From positions 35,374 to 99,373 of the forward strand of contig NW_005199402.1 of assembly GCF_000372725.1 (NCBI RefSeq): a DNA stretch of 64,000 bases. Reading direction: 5' to 3'. This DNA comes from Emiliania huxleyi CCMP1516. Taxonomy: Eukaryota > Haptophyta > Isochrysidales > Noelaerhabdaceae. The notes under the pieces are model-generated. The model was not told the origin of the DNA. It searched no databases and was given only the letters and a program-made list of their open reading frames with translations. This document shows, piece after piece, positions 49,476 through 59,698 of the stretch (its first letter is position 1; each line of letters starts with the position of its first letter). A program made the translations under genes and the position numbers.

Positions 49476-50464
49476 CTTAGGGTACCCCTAGGGTTCTGAG
49501 GGCCGGATTTTTTTAAGACCTTTTAAGAAATGAGGAGGTTTGGGGGCTCAAATTGTCATTTAAGAGATTGCAGGCACGGGGGGTCTCTCTTTTAAGACCG
49601 TTTAAGAAAATCGGCCTCACCGGCACGCGTCGCTGCGCGGAGGCTGCGTTCCGCGCCGTTTTCTCCAATACTGCCGTTATTAGGCACAAACCCGCCTCTG
49701 AAGACACATCTGTAAGTCTGGTGCACTGGCAGGCTTAGGGGACCCCTAGGCTTAAAAGGGTGGGCCCTGGGGCGCCTGCGGCTTAAACGGCTTAAAACTT
49801 GCCTAGGCAAGTTTTAAGAGCTGCTGGGCCGCCGATTCCTTAAACGGTCTTAAACGGTCAAACGACTCGGCAGCCTCCCCGCGCCCTTAAACGCGATCAC
49901 ACCATGAATGGTCTATACTCAAAACTTGCCGACGGGCGGCGAAAGCTCTTCGCTCGGCCCCGAGAGCGCTTCTCTCTGCCGCCCGCCCGCCCGCTCGCTC
50001 GCCCGCCCGCCCGCCAGCCTCCCCGCGCTTAAACGCTCTAAATGGCTCAAATGGCTCAGGTTGGGCGCGGTGTGCGATTCTCTTAAATGGTCTCTTAAAT
50101 GGGAGCGGCAGCATGGGCCCAATCTCTTAAACGCACCGAGGCGGCTCTGGAGCCGCCAATCTCTTAAAAGGTCTTAAAAAAATCCGGCCCTCAGAACCCT
50201 AGGGGTCCCCTAAGCTGGCAGGAGCCATACTCGCATAGGGGACGCGTGCCAGCTGACTGTAGCCAGCTTCCCCCGGCCTCCGGCGTCTACTGGGGAGCCT
50301 CCCGGACCATCGACCTCGGGAGCTCTCCCGCAGCGTTTAAGCGTTTAAGACCGTTTAAGGAATCGGCGGCCCAGCAGCTCTTAAAACCGGCCTAGGCCGG
50401 TTTTAAGCCGTTTAAGCCGCAGGCGCCCCAGGGCCCACCCTTTTAAGCCTAGGGGTACCCTAAG
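49476..50464. mobile_element. TIR element 4 (TTTAAG word arrays, four-arm structure)
   Basis: Ends are CTTAGGGTACCCCTAGG on both sides (inverted), flanked by GTGAGATG direct repeats (49468-49475 and 50465-50472). A related uninterrupted site (CAGTGAGATGTGTGAAGAGG) exists at 48260. Inside are two more inverted copies of the terminus type (TAGGGGACCCCTAGG at ~49737 and, inverted, ~50200). The block after the left terminus pairs with ~50165-50213. The block after 49737 pairs with 50335-50464. Arms are therefore interleaved. TTTAAG/CTTAAA words are frequent throughout. No gene. Confidence 0.8.
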
Positions 50465-50668
50465 GTGAGATGTGCGTGAAGAGGACGGCTCACTACGCGC
50501 GTCCGGCGTGTCGCACTCGCAGGGCCCGTTGCCGTAGCCGTGCACAAAAATCAAAATATGCCGCGCACAAACTAATTTGAACAGTGCACAGTCAACAGAT
50601 CTAGAGTCCATGCACCATGGAAGACAATATTCGGAAATTCGTGTGTGCAGCACCCTCCTTCCCCCCCC

Positions 50669-51643
50669 TCAGAACTTTGGCAGCAGCGCGTTCGTGCTCG
50701 CGAGGTACTCGGCGTACTCCGCCTCGGCACCGTACTTCTCGCGCTGCTTGCCCTCCAGCCGCTTGGTCGCCGATGTCATGATGAAGAAGATGCCGGCGAG
50801 GCCAAGCGACGCGGCGACCAGACGCAGCGCACGCGCCCACAGCGGAAGGCCGGCGGCGGCCGCGATGGATGGCGCGCCCGCGAGAAAGGAGCCGGTCCAG
50901 AAGACCAGCTCGCCAAGGTAGTTTGCGTGCCGGCTCTGCGCGTAGAGCCCTCCCATGTAGAGCCTGTCCTTGGCGCCGCCCGCCCGCAGCGCCATCTTGA
51001 AGCGCGACTTTTGCTGGTCCGCCACCGCCTCGTACACGAGGCCGGCCGCAGCGACGGCGGCTCCCGCGGCCGAGACGCCAGCGACGGCGGCGGAGGCGCC
51101 GGCGAGCGGGGCCGCCTGGAGGTGGAAGAGGAGCGGCGACGCGAGCAGCGAGTAGAAGAGCGCGGTGCTCAGCAGGATGGGCGTGCGCTGCAGGCGGGGC
51201 GTCTTGTCGAGCGGCTTGAGGCGCGCCTCGCCGTCGTACGCGGGCTGGAATTTCTGGCGCCACAGCAGGAAGGCGAAGAGGCGGGCGCCGTACGCAGCAA
51301 CCAGGCCAGCGTGGGCCGCGAGTAGCGGTGAGCGCGGCGCTGGAGCCGCTAGCAGCACGGCGCCGCCGATGCCGAGCATCGAGAGGCCGTACGACAGAGA
51401 AAAGATATAAGCCTGTCGGATGTAGCAGAGCGTGCCGCACGCGGCGGCGATGCCCGTGGCGGTCGGGAGGGCCATGCCGCCCGCGAGAGCGCCCGCCAGC
51501 GAAGCCTGGAGCGCGGCGCCTCCACCCCGCAGAACGTGCACCGGCCGCGCTGCTGGGCGAGGAGGCAGCCCCAGGTGCGGACGAGCGGCGGCGAACGCGT
51601 CCGCCGAGGCGAGAGAGAGGAGGAGGAGGGATCGCGGGAGCAT
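50669..51643 (-). CDS. DUF1295 / steroid 5-alpha-reductase-like membrane protein, plastid-targeted
   Basis: 324 aa, single exon, ATG at 51643. The leader LLLLSLASADAFAAARPHLG has an ASAFAP-like motif used in secondary-plastid import. Several hydrophobic helices follow (ALAGGMALPTATGIAAACGT, SPLLAAHAGLVAAYGARLFA, PILLSTALFYSLLASPLLFH, ALRLVAASLGLAGIFFIMTS). The C-terminal signature GGLYAQSRHANYLGELVFWT matches the RHPNYxGE box of DUF1295/5-alpha-reductase proteins, which bind NADPH and reduce lipid double bonds in characterised members. The end KYGAEAEYAEYLASTNALLP is also typical. Substrate unknown. Confidence 0.85.
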   Translation of the reverse strand: MLPRSLLLLSLASADAFAAARPHLGLPPRPAARPVHVLRGGGAALQASLAGALAGGMALPTATGIAAACGTLCYIRQAYIFSLSYGLSMLGIGGAVLLAAPAPRSPLLAAHAGLVAAYGARLFAFLLWRQKFQPAYDGEARLKPLDKTPRLQRTPILLSTALFYSLLASPLLFHLQAAPLAGASAAVAGVSAAGAAVAAAGLVYEAVADQQKSRFKMALRAGGAKDRLYMGGLYAQSRHANYLGELVFWTGSFLAGAPSIAAAAGLPLWARALRLVAASLGLAGIFFIMTSATKRLEGKQREKYGAEAEYAEYLASTNALLPKF

Positions 51644-52234
51644 TATGGTCGTCGGTGTCCCCCTCGAAGGCTGACTGGCTGTTCTCAGGCTGGCGGGGGC
51701 GAGTAGACGCCCTGGTACCGGGTAGAGCCACGCCTCTCTCTCGAGGTTCTCGAGGTGGATATCCTTTGGCCGCGTTGGGTAGCGAGGATTGGTGTAACCC
51801 GAGCCACGGAGGCGTGTTTTCTGACGGCCGACCGTCAGTGCACGGAGTTGCCCCTTCTCCGACTGCCCCGGCTAGTTCCCGAGGTCGTCGGGTGTGACCC
51901 CTTCGTCCCCCGAGACCTAGCGCGGGTGGGTTGGAGGGGCCTCGGAAAGGCGCGCAAGCACGCCCTACGTCTTCCCCTCCTCCCCATCGGGCCGCATGTG
52001 AGCGGCCACGCCTCGCAGATTCGTTTCTCGCGCCTGGGTCAGGCGCGCGGGGCATCCCCCGGGTCGCTCGACCAGCGATCCGAAGAGTGGCCGCTATGCG
52101 AGGGAAAGAGTGGGGCCCTCGACGCCTCAGTCCGGCCCTCCGAGGGGGGAAGGGAATTGCGGGGTCCCCTCGGGCGCCTCAGTTCGGCCCTCCCGAGGGG
52201 GGGAGGGGAGCAAGGGAGTGGGGGGGTCGGGGCG
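51644..52234. other. Intergenic region, no gene seen
   Basis: GC-rich, no supported coding sequence. CCCTCCGAGGGGGG occurs twice (about 52137 and 52191). Confidence 0.4.
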
Positions 52235-52435
52235 GTGGGGAAAAGAAAGAAAGAAAGAAAACAGACAACCCAAGGGAGGGATGGGAGGACGGCACGCCGC
52301 CACCACACAGGGATTTTAAGGAGAGGTGTGTGGTGCGCTGTGGGGCGGTGGGGAAAAAAGAAAGAAAACAGACAAGCCAAGGGAGGGATGGGAGGACGGC
52401 ACGCCGCCACCACACAGGGATTTTAAGGAGAGGAG
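52235..52435 (+). repeat. Dispersed repeat B, tandem dimer
   Basis: Two ~115-base copies: GAAAGAAAGAAAACAGACAA, then GGGAGGGATGGGAGGACGGC, ACGCCGCCACCACACAGGGA and TTTTAAGGAGAGG. Same strand as all other full copies. Confidence 0.9.
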
Positions 52436-53394
52436 TGTAGTGTTTAGTGTCTACGTGCAGCGACGGGCGCTGCGCGATAGCTGCTTTGTGGGTCCCGTGA
52501 GCCAAGTCGGCGTCGGGCTGCGCAGCCGGTCGCTAAATGTTCGCTCGCCGTGGTCACAAGCCATCGAGGAAGCCACCCTACCAGGGCCACAATCGCGTTG
52601 CGGATCAGGTTTGTGACCCTGGCGGTGGCGAGCCTTTGGCGCACAGCGTAAGCATGCCAGCACGACTCGCATCAGGGCTGCACCCGTCGCCGAGCACCTC
52701 GTGCACTCCACATGGAACGGGTGATGCCACGAGCCCGCTGCGCGGCTGCACCGAGTGGCTCTCTGTGGCAGGGAATGCACTTTTATGCCACATGATGGCG
52801 TTGCCTCGCAGCATGCCGAGTGGGCCTTCTGTCTCTGAGGAAGAACCGAAATGCGAATTCGCGCCTTGCCGATCTCCGAGTGGTCAACCGGAGAGGTCTG
52901 TGGACACGTGTGCAAGCGAGGCAGCCGCAATCGGCGCGTCTCTGGCATCTGCGTGGTGAGCACCCTGGCGGTATGCGTGCGCAGCAGCCTCAACGCAGGG
53001 CCAGATGACGTGTCCAGTCGGAGGTGGTGCGCTACCAACGGCTCGAATGATTCCTCGCGGGTCGAATTCGTCCACGCACACGCGTCGGGCACCCGCTCAG
53101 CAGCACCGAGGGGTATCTGTCGCGTCACAGCCATCGTGTGCTGCAACCTCCGGCAAACCAGTGCCGGCTACTGGCCACCATCGATACACGGAGAACCGCT
53201 CGCACGAGTCAGCCCAGAGGCGATCGATGGGCGGGAGAGGCCTCTGGCACAGACATACAGCTCGGGCCCGACGGACGGCGCGAGGGGGCGATCTCGCGCG
53301 GGTCCAACTTTGGCCTGTGTGAGGGCGTGAAGAGGGGAAAAGCGCTGCTTTTCTTTTTTACTATGTAAAGGCAGGCTTCGCAGAGGGGAAATCT

Positions 53395-53464
53395 GTACTC
53401 TCTTCTGTACTTTGAGGACGGGTACTTACAATATATAACGTCCCCAAAGTACAGCAGAGAGTAC
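53395..53464. repeat. Imperfect hairpin, 26-base arms
   Basis: Arms 53395-53420 and 53439-53464 pair at 24 of 26 positions around an 18-base A/T-rich loop. It may be a miniature element or could be transcribed as a hairpin RNA. Confidence 0.7.
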
Positions 53465-54603
53465 AAAAATAGATATGTAGGAAAGCTTGCGTCATCAGAG
53501 AATCTCGCGAGGATCTGGCGCGCCTCAATTGAACGAACGCCGAGCGACGCTCCCGGCGTGCGGATCTTGCTTGACAGGTGCCTCGCTGCGTGCGCCGCTG
53601 CGCCTGCGCTCGGCCCTCGCTGCCTGCGCCTGTCTGTCAGCCTGGACACGCTCGCGGCGCTCGCGGCGCAGTCACTGCGGCTGGTCTGAGCGGGCGGCAT
53701 GCCGCGGCTCCACACTGCCACTGCACAAACTCTAGGCAGAGAGGAGCCAGTACTCCTCTGTTCAACGCATAGGCCATCGCAACTCGACCCCTGCCACCGC
53801 GCTGGCGCGTGCTGCCGCTCCTGTCTGCGCGACAGTTCCGATGAAACCGTGCTCCCCTCCCGTGACGGCCCGAGCCTCAACTCCAGGCTCAGCTGAGAGA
53901 TACACTGCTACTGGTGGCTGAGCGTCGGAGGTGCCCTCTCAGCTATGTGTCTTGGTCCGTGAGGACAGTCTGCCAGCTCCCCTGGTCATGCGCTCGCCGT
54001 CTCGGCCGATCGGTCCCCGGCGGCCGTATTTGTGTGTTGCAGCTGAAGAAGCAGGTTGACCTTGTTTCGTTTACCGAAGATCCCGTCATGGTAGTGGCCA
54101 CGCTGTGACTTGACGTAGCCTTGGCCGGTGGTGTGGTCGAACGCCCGTTGACCACGGAACCCGCGTTGCTTGCAGCCCATGTTGCAAGGCGGGCGCGCTC
54201 TTCGGTGTTGCCGAAGGCGAACTTGTCTCTCTCACTCTCTCAGCGTATGTAGCTCTTACGTACATTCCCGTAGGAGGACTGCTGACAGGGGTATGAGGAG
54301 CGACCCGATTCTTACTCGAACATATGTTTCTACGAACCCGAAGTTTTTGCAGTTTGTTTGGCATCACGCGAGACAGACTCTCTCCCTGGCGCCTCCCGCT
54401 CCCCCGCACATAAATGCGTACGGACGGAGCGCTGGCACGGCACGGTCGGAGCGTCGGACACATAACCACCACGGCAGCCTCGGGGGAGCCACACCTAAAG
54501 GCTAGAGCGACTCCTAGAAGAGATGGGAGTCGAGAGTTCGAGCGAGAGCGGTATACGTGTAGCGACGCCGAGACGCGAGAGCGCGCGGCGATCTCGCGAG
54601 GGC

Positions 54604-54661
54604 CCCGGGTAATACCCGAAAATACCTGGAAACCCCCGGGTATTTTCGGGTATTACCCGGG
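54604..54661. repeat. Perfect hairpin, palindromic repeat D
   Basis: Arms 54604-54626 and 54639-54661 are perfect 23-base inverted repeats (CCCGGGTAATACCCGAAAAT...), with a 12-base loop starting TGGAAA. A diverged relative lies at 16660-16722. Confidence 0.9.
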
Positions 54662-55302
54662 TTTTTTGGCATTTTCTGCTTGCTGACCACTGAACAAGAG
54701 TAACAACAGTAACAAACAGTAACAGCTTGGGCTGGGGAGAACACTTGAACAACGTTGAGGATTTCAGCTAACAATAGAGTAGTGTGCAACTGTTAGGCCC
54801 AAAAAGTTAACGTGTTTGACACAGCTTTTCGAGGGCCGAGAAGCCCGCGAAAACGAGACACAACCCGAAAAGAGATTTCGCGCCCCCAACCCGCGTCGCT
54901 CTGCCTCTGTGGCTGCCGCCCGTAGCGCGTAGGCGCTATCACATGGTACACCGATAACGTACTCGCCTCTCTCCCTCGCCTCCGTACTCGGGGAGATCAG
55001 CGTGACCGTGAGCGTGGAGAGCCGCGCGTCGTCCTATCAAACCTCATCTCGCGGGCCCTACGCCGCGCCGCCCGAGGCGTCGTCGACGCTGCTCTCTCCG
55101 CCCAGCCTCTGTCAAACCTCATCTTTGAGGTTTGGCCATACCCTACCCGCCCCGAATCGCATGCCTGTACACCGGCCGGCGCCCCGCCAGGAGCGCCAGC
55201 GAGAAGAAGAGAAGAGGGAGCCGCGCGCGCGCCGTCCGCTGCGGCCCCTCGGGAGCGGCTCCCGGGGCAGCCCGGGAGCGGGCGCCTTGGCGCAGTCGGC
55301 CT

Positions 55303-57154
55303 CTACAGGCGCGGGTCGAGGGGCGCGGGCGCGGTGTCCGGCGTCGACTCGTGGGCGCAGTCCGGAAAGACCTTCTTGATGGTGATGCCCTTTGCCAGCG
55401 CCTCGAGCGCGTCGCCAGCCTTGGGGCGGACGTCGCGGTCGAAGATCGCGAGTGGGATCGCCAGCGTGGCGACGGCGTTCGGCACGTCGACGATGCCGGA
55501 GATGCGCCCCTCGCACGGGCAGCAGGAGAGGAGGAGGTAGATCTGCTCCTCGGTGTAGCCAAAGTTGGCGAGGTACTTGATGCAGTTGAGGACGGCGCGC
55601 TTGTACGCGAGCGTCGCGTCGAGGAAGTGCTGCACGCCTGAGTACTCGTAATTCGTTGGCCGTGAGAGAGGCACCAGCTGGAGGCGGCGGCGGAGAGCCG
55701 CGCGCCGTTCTCGTCGACCGAGACGCCCTCGAAGACGAAGTACTCCGAGTAGCGGGGCTCCATGGGGCCGATCTCAAAGATCGGGTTGACGCTGAGCGGC
55801 GACGGGCCGACGACGGGCAGCAGCTTCATCCCGCCCTTGATGACGGTGAGCTTGAGGTCGAGGAAGCCTGTTCACAGCTGGCGGCGTGAAGAGACGCCGT
55901 GCACAGACGTGGCTGTGCAGTCAGCTCGAGGTCGACGGCGCCGCTCATCTCGATGGCGCCGCAGAAGGACACCTCGCCGTCGCCCTGCGAGAAGTGCATG
56001 TCTCCCATCGAGAGGTTAGCGCCGGGCACAAACACGGGGAGGTAGAGGGAGCACCCGCGCGACAGGTTCTTGATGTCGCAGTTGCCGCCGTTCTCGCGGC
56101 CCGGCACGGTGCGCGCAGCCTCGCCCGCGATCCTCTCCCAACCCGCCTCCTTGGGGCCGTGCTTGAAGTGGCCGACCTTGCCCAGCATCGCGCCCGTCGG
56201 GTTCGGCCAGGTGGCGAGCGGGCGCGTGTGCATGTGCGCGCACCTACTCACAGCTGCGGCCGTGAGGAGAGCCCACGGTGCGAGCGCGAGAGCGGGCGCG
56301 CGCGCGCGCACGTCGTGGTCATCTTCGGCGTATCGACCGTCGACTGGAGCGCGGACTCCCGCGAGTTCCACATGTCGAGCAGCTCTTGCGACGGCGCGGT
56401 CCCGATCAGGCCCGGGTGGATGAGGCCCGCGAATCTGACGCCGGGGATGTGGCGCGACTGGGCGTAGACGCCCTCGAAGTCCCAGCAAGCCTTGGTCGCC
56501 TCCGGGTAGTGGTCCGTGAGGAAGCCTCCGCCGTTGTCCTTGTGGAAGGTGCCGGTGAAGCCCCACTCGTCGCCCGCCAGCGGGCCCACGTCCAGGATCT
56601 CGACCTGCGGCAGTCGAGTGCAATCAGCGCGCGGGGCGTGTGCACCGAGAAAGGGAGGCGTGGTGGCGTGCGACCTTGAGGAGGTCGCCCGGCTGGGCGG
56701 TGGGCACGCAGATCGGCCCGCTCAGGTAGTGCACCTGCGGCGATGATTCGCCCTTCAGGCAGGGCTGGGGGGGCGCAGAGAGGGGATCGGCGCCGCAAAC
56801 TCGCGCCTGCGTCAGGTCGACGTGCTTGACGTCGTCGGCGGAGTCGTCATTTTTGATTTGGCCGCCGGTCCAGTCTGTCAAATCGGGGAGAGCAACGGGC
56901 AGTCGGGGCGAGGCTCAGGAAACACAGCGCGGTGCACCCCGTCTCTCGTCACCGATTGTTTCGACGCGGAAGACGTCGCCCTCCGCGACCGTGGCGGTTG
57001 GCGGGATGTCCGGGTGCCAGCGGTTGTGCACGGGAGGGTCCTGCTCCCACGGGAGCTTCTTCGGGTTCACGGAGAGGAGCGTCTTGGGCATCTCAAAGCG
57101 GGTTGAGCGATGGCTTTGTGCGACACACAACTGGGGGGGTACATCGGAGGCCAT
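55303..57154 (-). CDS. Formamidase / acetamidase (FmdA-AmdA family), multi-exon
   Basis: Hydrolyses formamide (or a short amide) to formate and ammonia. Start ATG at 57154, or 57091 (MPKTLLSVNPKKLPWEQDPP), where family members usually begin. Exon 1 holds VHNRWHPDIPPTATVAEGDV. Exon 2 has DWTGGQIKNDDSADDVKHVD and, after a short GC-AG intron, VHYLSGPICVPTAQPGD. Next are VGPLAGDEWGFTGTFHKDNG, GGFLTDHYPEATKACWDFEG and GVRFAGLIHPGLIGTAPSQE. Later exons carry ENGGNCDIKNLSRGCSLYLP, SMGDMHFSQGDGEVSFCGAI (metal/active-site region), IKGGMKLLPVVGPSPLSVNP and a C-terminal block with FGYTEEQIYLLLSCCPCEGR. All conserved blocks are present in order, so the gene looks intact. It would supply ammonium from amides. 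Parts are duplicated at 58690 and 61281. Confidence 0.9.
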
Positions 57155-57735
57155 CGTGCGGGCGTCTTTTTTCTACTGACTTGGTCCACCAAGAATTGGC
57201 TAGGGCTGCAGAAGCAGCGTATCTCAGACATTCTCACACGGCCATCGCAGAGCAGATTGTGAATGAGCTTGCCTGCGGCGAGGGCGGTCGAGTGCACGGC
57301 GGTCGAGTGCAATAAGGCCTGTGTGTGTGTGCTGTGTGCTGTGTGTGTGAGGCACTTTTAAGCCGGGCGTGATCTCGACCCACGCGCCGGAGCGCGTGTG
57401 GTGCTTGAGCAGCCGGGCGGTAGCCGCAGCTACCTCTCGAACGGTAGCTCGTCGAGCCACACTCGCCGAAGGGGTGCCCTCGTCCTGTCGTCCTCCACCG
57501 CAGCCTTGAACTGCTCGCCTAAGCCAGACGCGCGGCAGGCCCGGAAAGCCTCATCCTGGATATCTCCATATGGCCGTGTCCCTGTCCGAGTCGTACTAGC
57601 ATCATCTTTCTGGGCTCGCGATTCCAGCCGCCCACGTCCCAACGCAAGTCTCGGAGCCCGGCGGCGGCGTAAAGAATTCGCGACCCCGCCACCCTGCGGC
57701 GGGCGATTCAGCTGGACGCAGGACCGCAGGACGGG
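56935..57735. repeat. Segmental duplication, copy 1 (formamidase exon 1 and upstream)
   Basis: Contiguous here. It recurs, apparently base-for-base over its first ~370 bases, at 58690-59065 and continues at 59699-60110. Confidence 0.9.
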
Positions 57736-57747
57736 GTGGAGGTCCAC
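57430..57747 (-). other. Conserved ORF fragment in the duplicated segment
   Basis: Minus-strand peptide PYGDIQDEAFRACRASGLGE then QFKAAVEDDRTRAPLRRVWL and DELPFER; in the next frame EVAAATARLLKHHTRSGAWV continues plausibly. It looks like part of a gene, with a splice site or frame break between. The second copy is at 59815-60130. Not recognised. Confidence 0.3.
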
Positions 57748-58672
57748 GCTTCATAAGGTGCAGGTGTACACCTTGTACCGACACAGTGGTAGGCGCGCAG
57801 CGCCCACACCTGCTACCTAGGTGTGTGAGTGAGTGCTACCTTAGCACACCTTATACCGAGGTACCCTCCACATGTCCACACCGGCACCTGGGGTACTCTC
57901 GAGACGTTCACACCGGCGGTGCGCGCGAATAAGGGCCCGTCGCGCGAAACACAACAACCTCTCATGGCGCGCCCAAGAAGCCCTCCTCCACGCAGAACAC
58001 GACGCTCCAGACCCTGGGCATGGACGTGATCAAGCAGTACCCGGGCCCGCTGACAGTCTCGAGGGCCGTCAAGGTGGAGACGTCCCGGGCAAGCACTTCC
58101 CGCAGCCTGCGGCAGATCGTCAAGGTGCACAACAACTAGGAGTACCTGTGGTTGCGGCCCACCGAGGAGGCGATCATCGCGCGCGCTACATGCTGAAGCA
58201 CGGCAACGTCTCCGCCCCCTCGGCTGCACCTTCCTCCACCTCGCCGGACCCATCGAGCTCCGACGCTGCCGCTTCGGCTGCGCCATCCTCGGCGCTCGGG
58301 CTCGGCCCGCCCGTCGACCTCCGACTCACCCTCCGCCGACCCGCTCCGTGACGTCGACATGTCACTGCTCCAGAGCGCCGGTGTTCTCCACAGAACACGC
58401 CATATGCTGCATGAGTGAGTAGCGCGTGTCGGGCGGGGCCGTCGGGAGGGGCGAGCGTGTGTCCGGCGAGGCGCCCCCCCCATACCTCACCCGTACCTTT
58501 ACCGAGGTAGCGCGCGGTGTCCTATACACCTCCACCTTAGGTAAGTGGCCCAATGTCTGTACCTTACTGTACCTCTACCTAAGTGTGCCGGCCAGCGCCC
58601 ACACCGGCACCGGGGGGTAGGGTCAGAGGGACTGCACCCAAGGTGTTGAGGTGAGCACCTTATGAAGTGTGG
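57744..58672. mobile_element. TIR element 5 (GTACCTT word arrays) with captured gene fragment
   Basis: Ends CCACGCTTCATAAGGTGC (left) and, in reverse complement, CCACACTTCATAAGGTGC (right). GTGGAGGT is directly repeated at 57736-57743 and 58673-58680. Words such as GGTACC, ACCTTA and GTACCT are dense at 57750-57890 and 58480-58660. The middle (57965-58330) contains an old coding fragment with stops. Confidence 0.82.
57965..58240 (+). pseudogene. Captured coding fragment inside TIR element 5
   Basis: A plus-strand frame reads PKKPSSTQNTTLQTLGMDVI, KQYPGPLTVSRAVKVETSRA and LRQIVKVHNN, then TAG. After it EYLWLRPTEEAII and, with a shift, RYMLKHGNVSAPS. It looks like processed or exonic sequence of an unrelated gene. 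I do not recognise the parent. Confidence 0.4.
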
Positions 58673-58689
58673 GTGGAGGTTTTAGTAGT

Positions 58690-58920
58690 ACAGCGCGGTG
58701 CACCCCGTCTCTCGTCACCGATTGTTTCGACGCGGAAGACGTCGCCCTCCGCGACCGTGGCGGTTGGCGGGATGTCCGGGTGCCAGCGGTTGTGCACGGG
58801 AGGGTCCTGCTCCCACGGGAGCTTCTTCGGGTTCACGGAGAGGAGCGTCTTGGGCATCTCAAAGCGGGTTGAGCGATGGCTTTGTGCGACACACAACTGG
58901 GGGGGTACATCGGAGGCCAT
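58690..58920 (-). pseudogene. Duplicated formamidase exon 1 (isolated copy)
   Basis: Same start, same VHNRWHPDIPPTATVAEGDV and the same donor region as the parent exon, but no exon 2 follows: unrelated sequence and TIR element 5 lie downstream. It cannot make an enzyme unless spliced to something else. Confidence 0.85.
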
Positions 58921-59065
58921 CGTGCGGGCGTCTTTTTTCTACTGACTTGGTCCACCAAGAATTGGCTAGGGCTGCAGAAGCAGCGTATCTCAGACATTCT
59001 CACACGGCCATCGCAGAGCAGATTGTGAATGAGCTTGCCTGCGGCGAGGGCGGTCGAGTGCACGG

Positions 59066-59698
59066 AGCTAGGTGCCTCGCCGTCCTCGCAGGCAGGAGTC
59101 GCCGCGTACGTAGGCGGCTCCCGTGGTGTACCTGTGCTAGTGCCAGTGCGCGCCGCAGTCCCGTGCCTAGTCGCTAGTGTGTGCGAGGGAGTTTTGTTGT
59201 AAAATTCTTTTCTTGCGCAGGTGTACCTTGTTAGTGCCAGTGCGCGCCGCAGTCCCGTGCCTAGTCGCTAGTGTGTGCGAGGGAGTTTTGTTGTAAAATT
59301 CTTTTCTTGCGCAGGTGTACCTTGTTAGTGCCAGTGCGCGCCGCAGTCCCGTGCCTAGTCGCTAGTGTGTGCGAGGGAGTTTTGTTGTAAAATTCTTTTC
59401 TTGCACAGGTGTACCTTGTTAGTGCCAGTGCGCGCCGCAGTCCCGTCCCTAGTGTGTGCGAGGGAGTTTTGTTGTAAAATTCTTTTCTTGCGCAAAGCCT
59501 GAGCAATCTTGGCAGGGGAGAGCCCAGCTGCTCCGCCTCCGCTCCGCCAAACGCTCTCACCTCCGCGCCGACCGACACTACAAGATTGCTACTGGGAAGC
59601 TGTCCTCTGTGGCGCTGGATCGCCTAGGCTGGATCCCGAGACGCCCGCCATGCGCCCCGCGAGGCGGAGGCGGTGCGCGACATCCTGTGTGTGTGTTG
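59066..59698. other. Insertion within the second segmental copy
   Basis: ~630 bases absent from copy 1 (joint at 57306). It contains the 94-base tandem repeats and GC-rich unique sequence. Confidence 0.7.
59130..59496 (+). repeat. Tandem repeat, 94-base unit, four copies
   Basis: TGCCAGTGCGCGCCGCAGTC recurs at 59141, 59235, 59329 and 59423; the last copy is slightly shortened. Each unit ends TTGTTGTAAAATTCTTTTCT. Confidence 0.95.

Larger units (their letters stand above)
52440..55300. other. Long region without a recognised gene
   Basis: Open frames on both strands here have no protein-like character that I can defend. Notable contents: an imperfect hairpin (53395-53464) and a perfect 23-base hairpin (54604-54661). 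Confidence 0.45.

Noticed and set aside
52451-53146. 231-aa minus-strand open frame, with overlapping plus-strand frames to 53330
   Set aside because: No coding-like composition or recognisable motif; frames on both strands look equally random.
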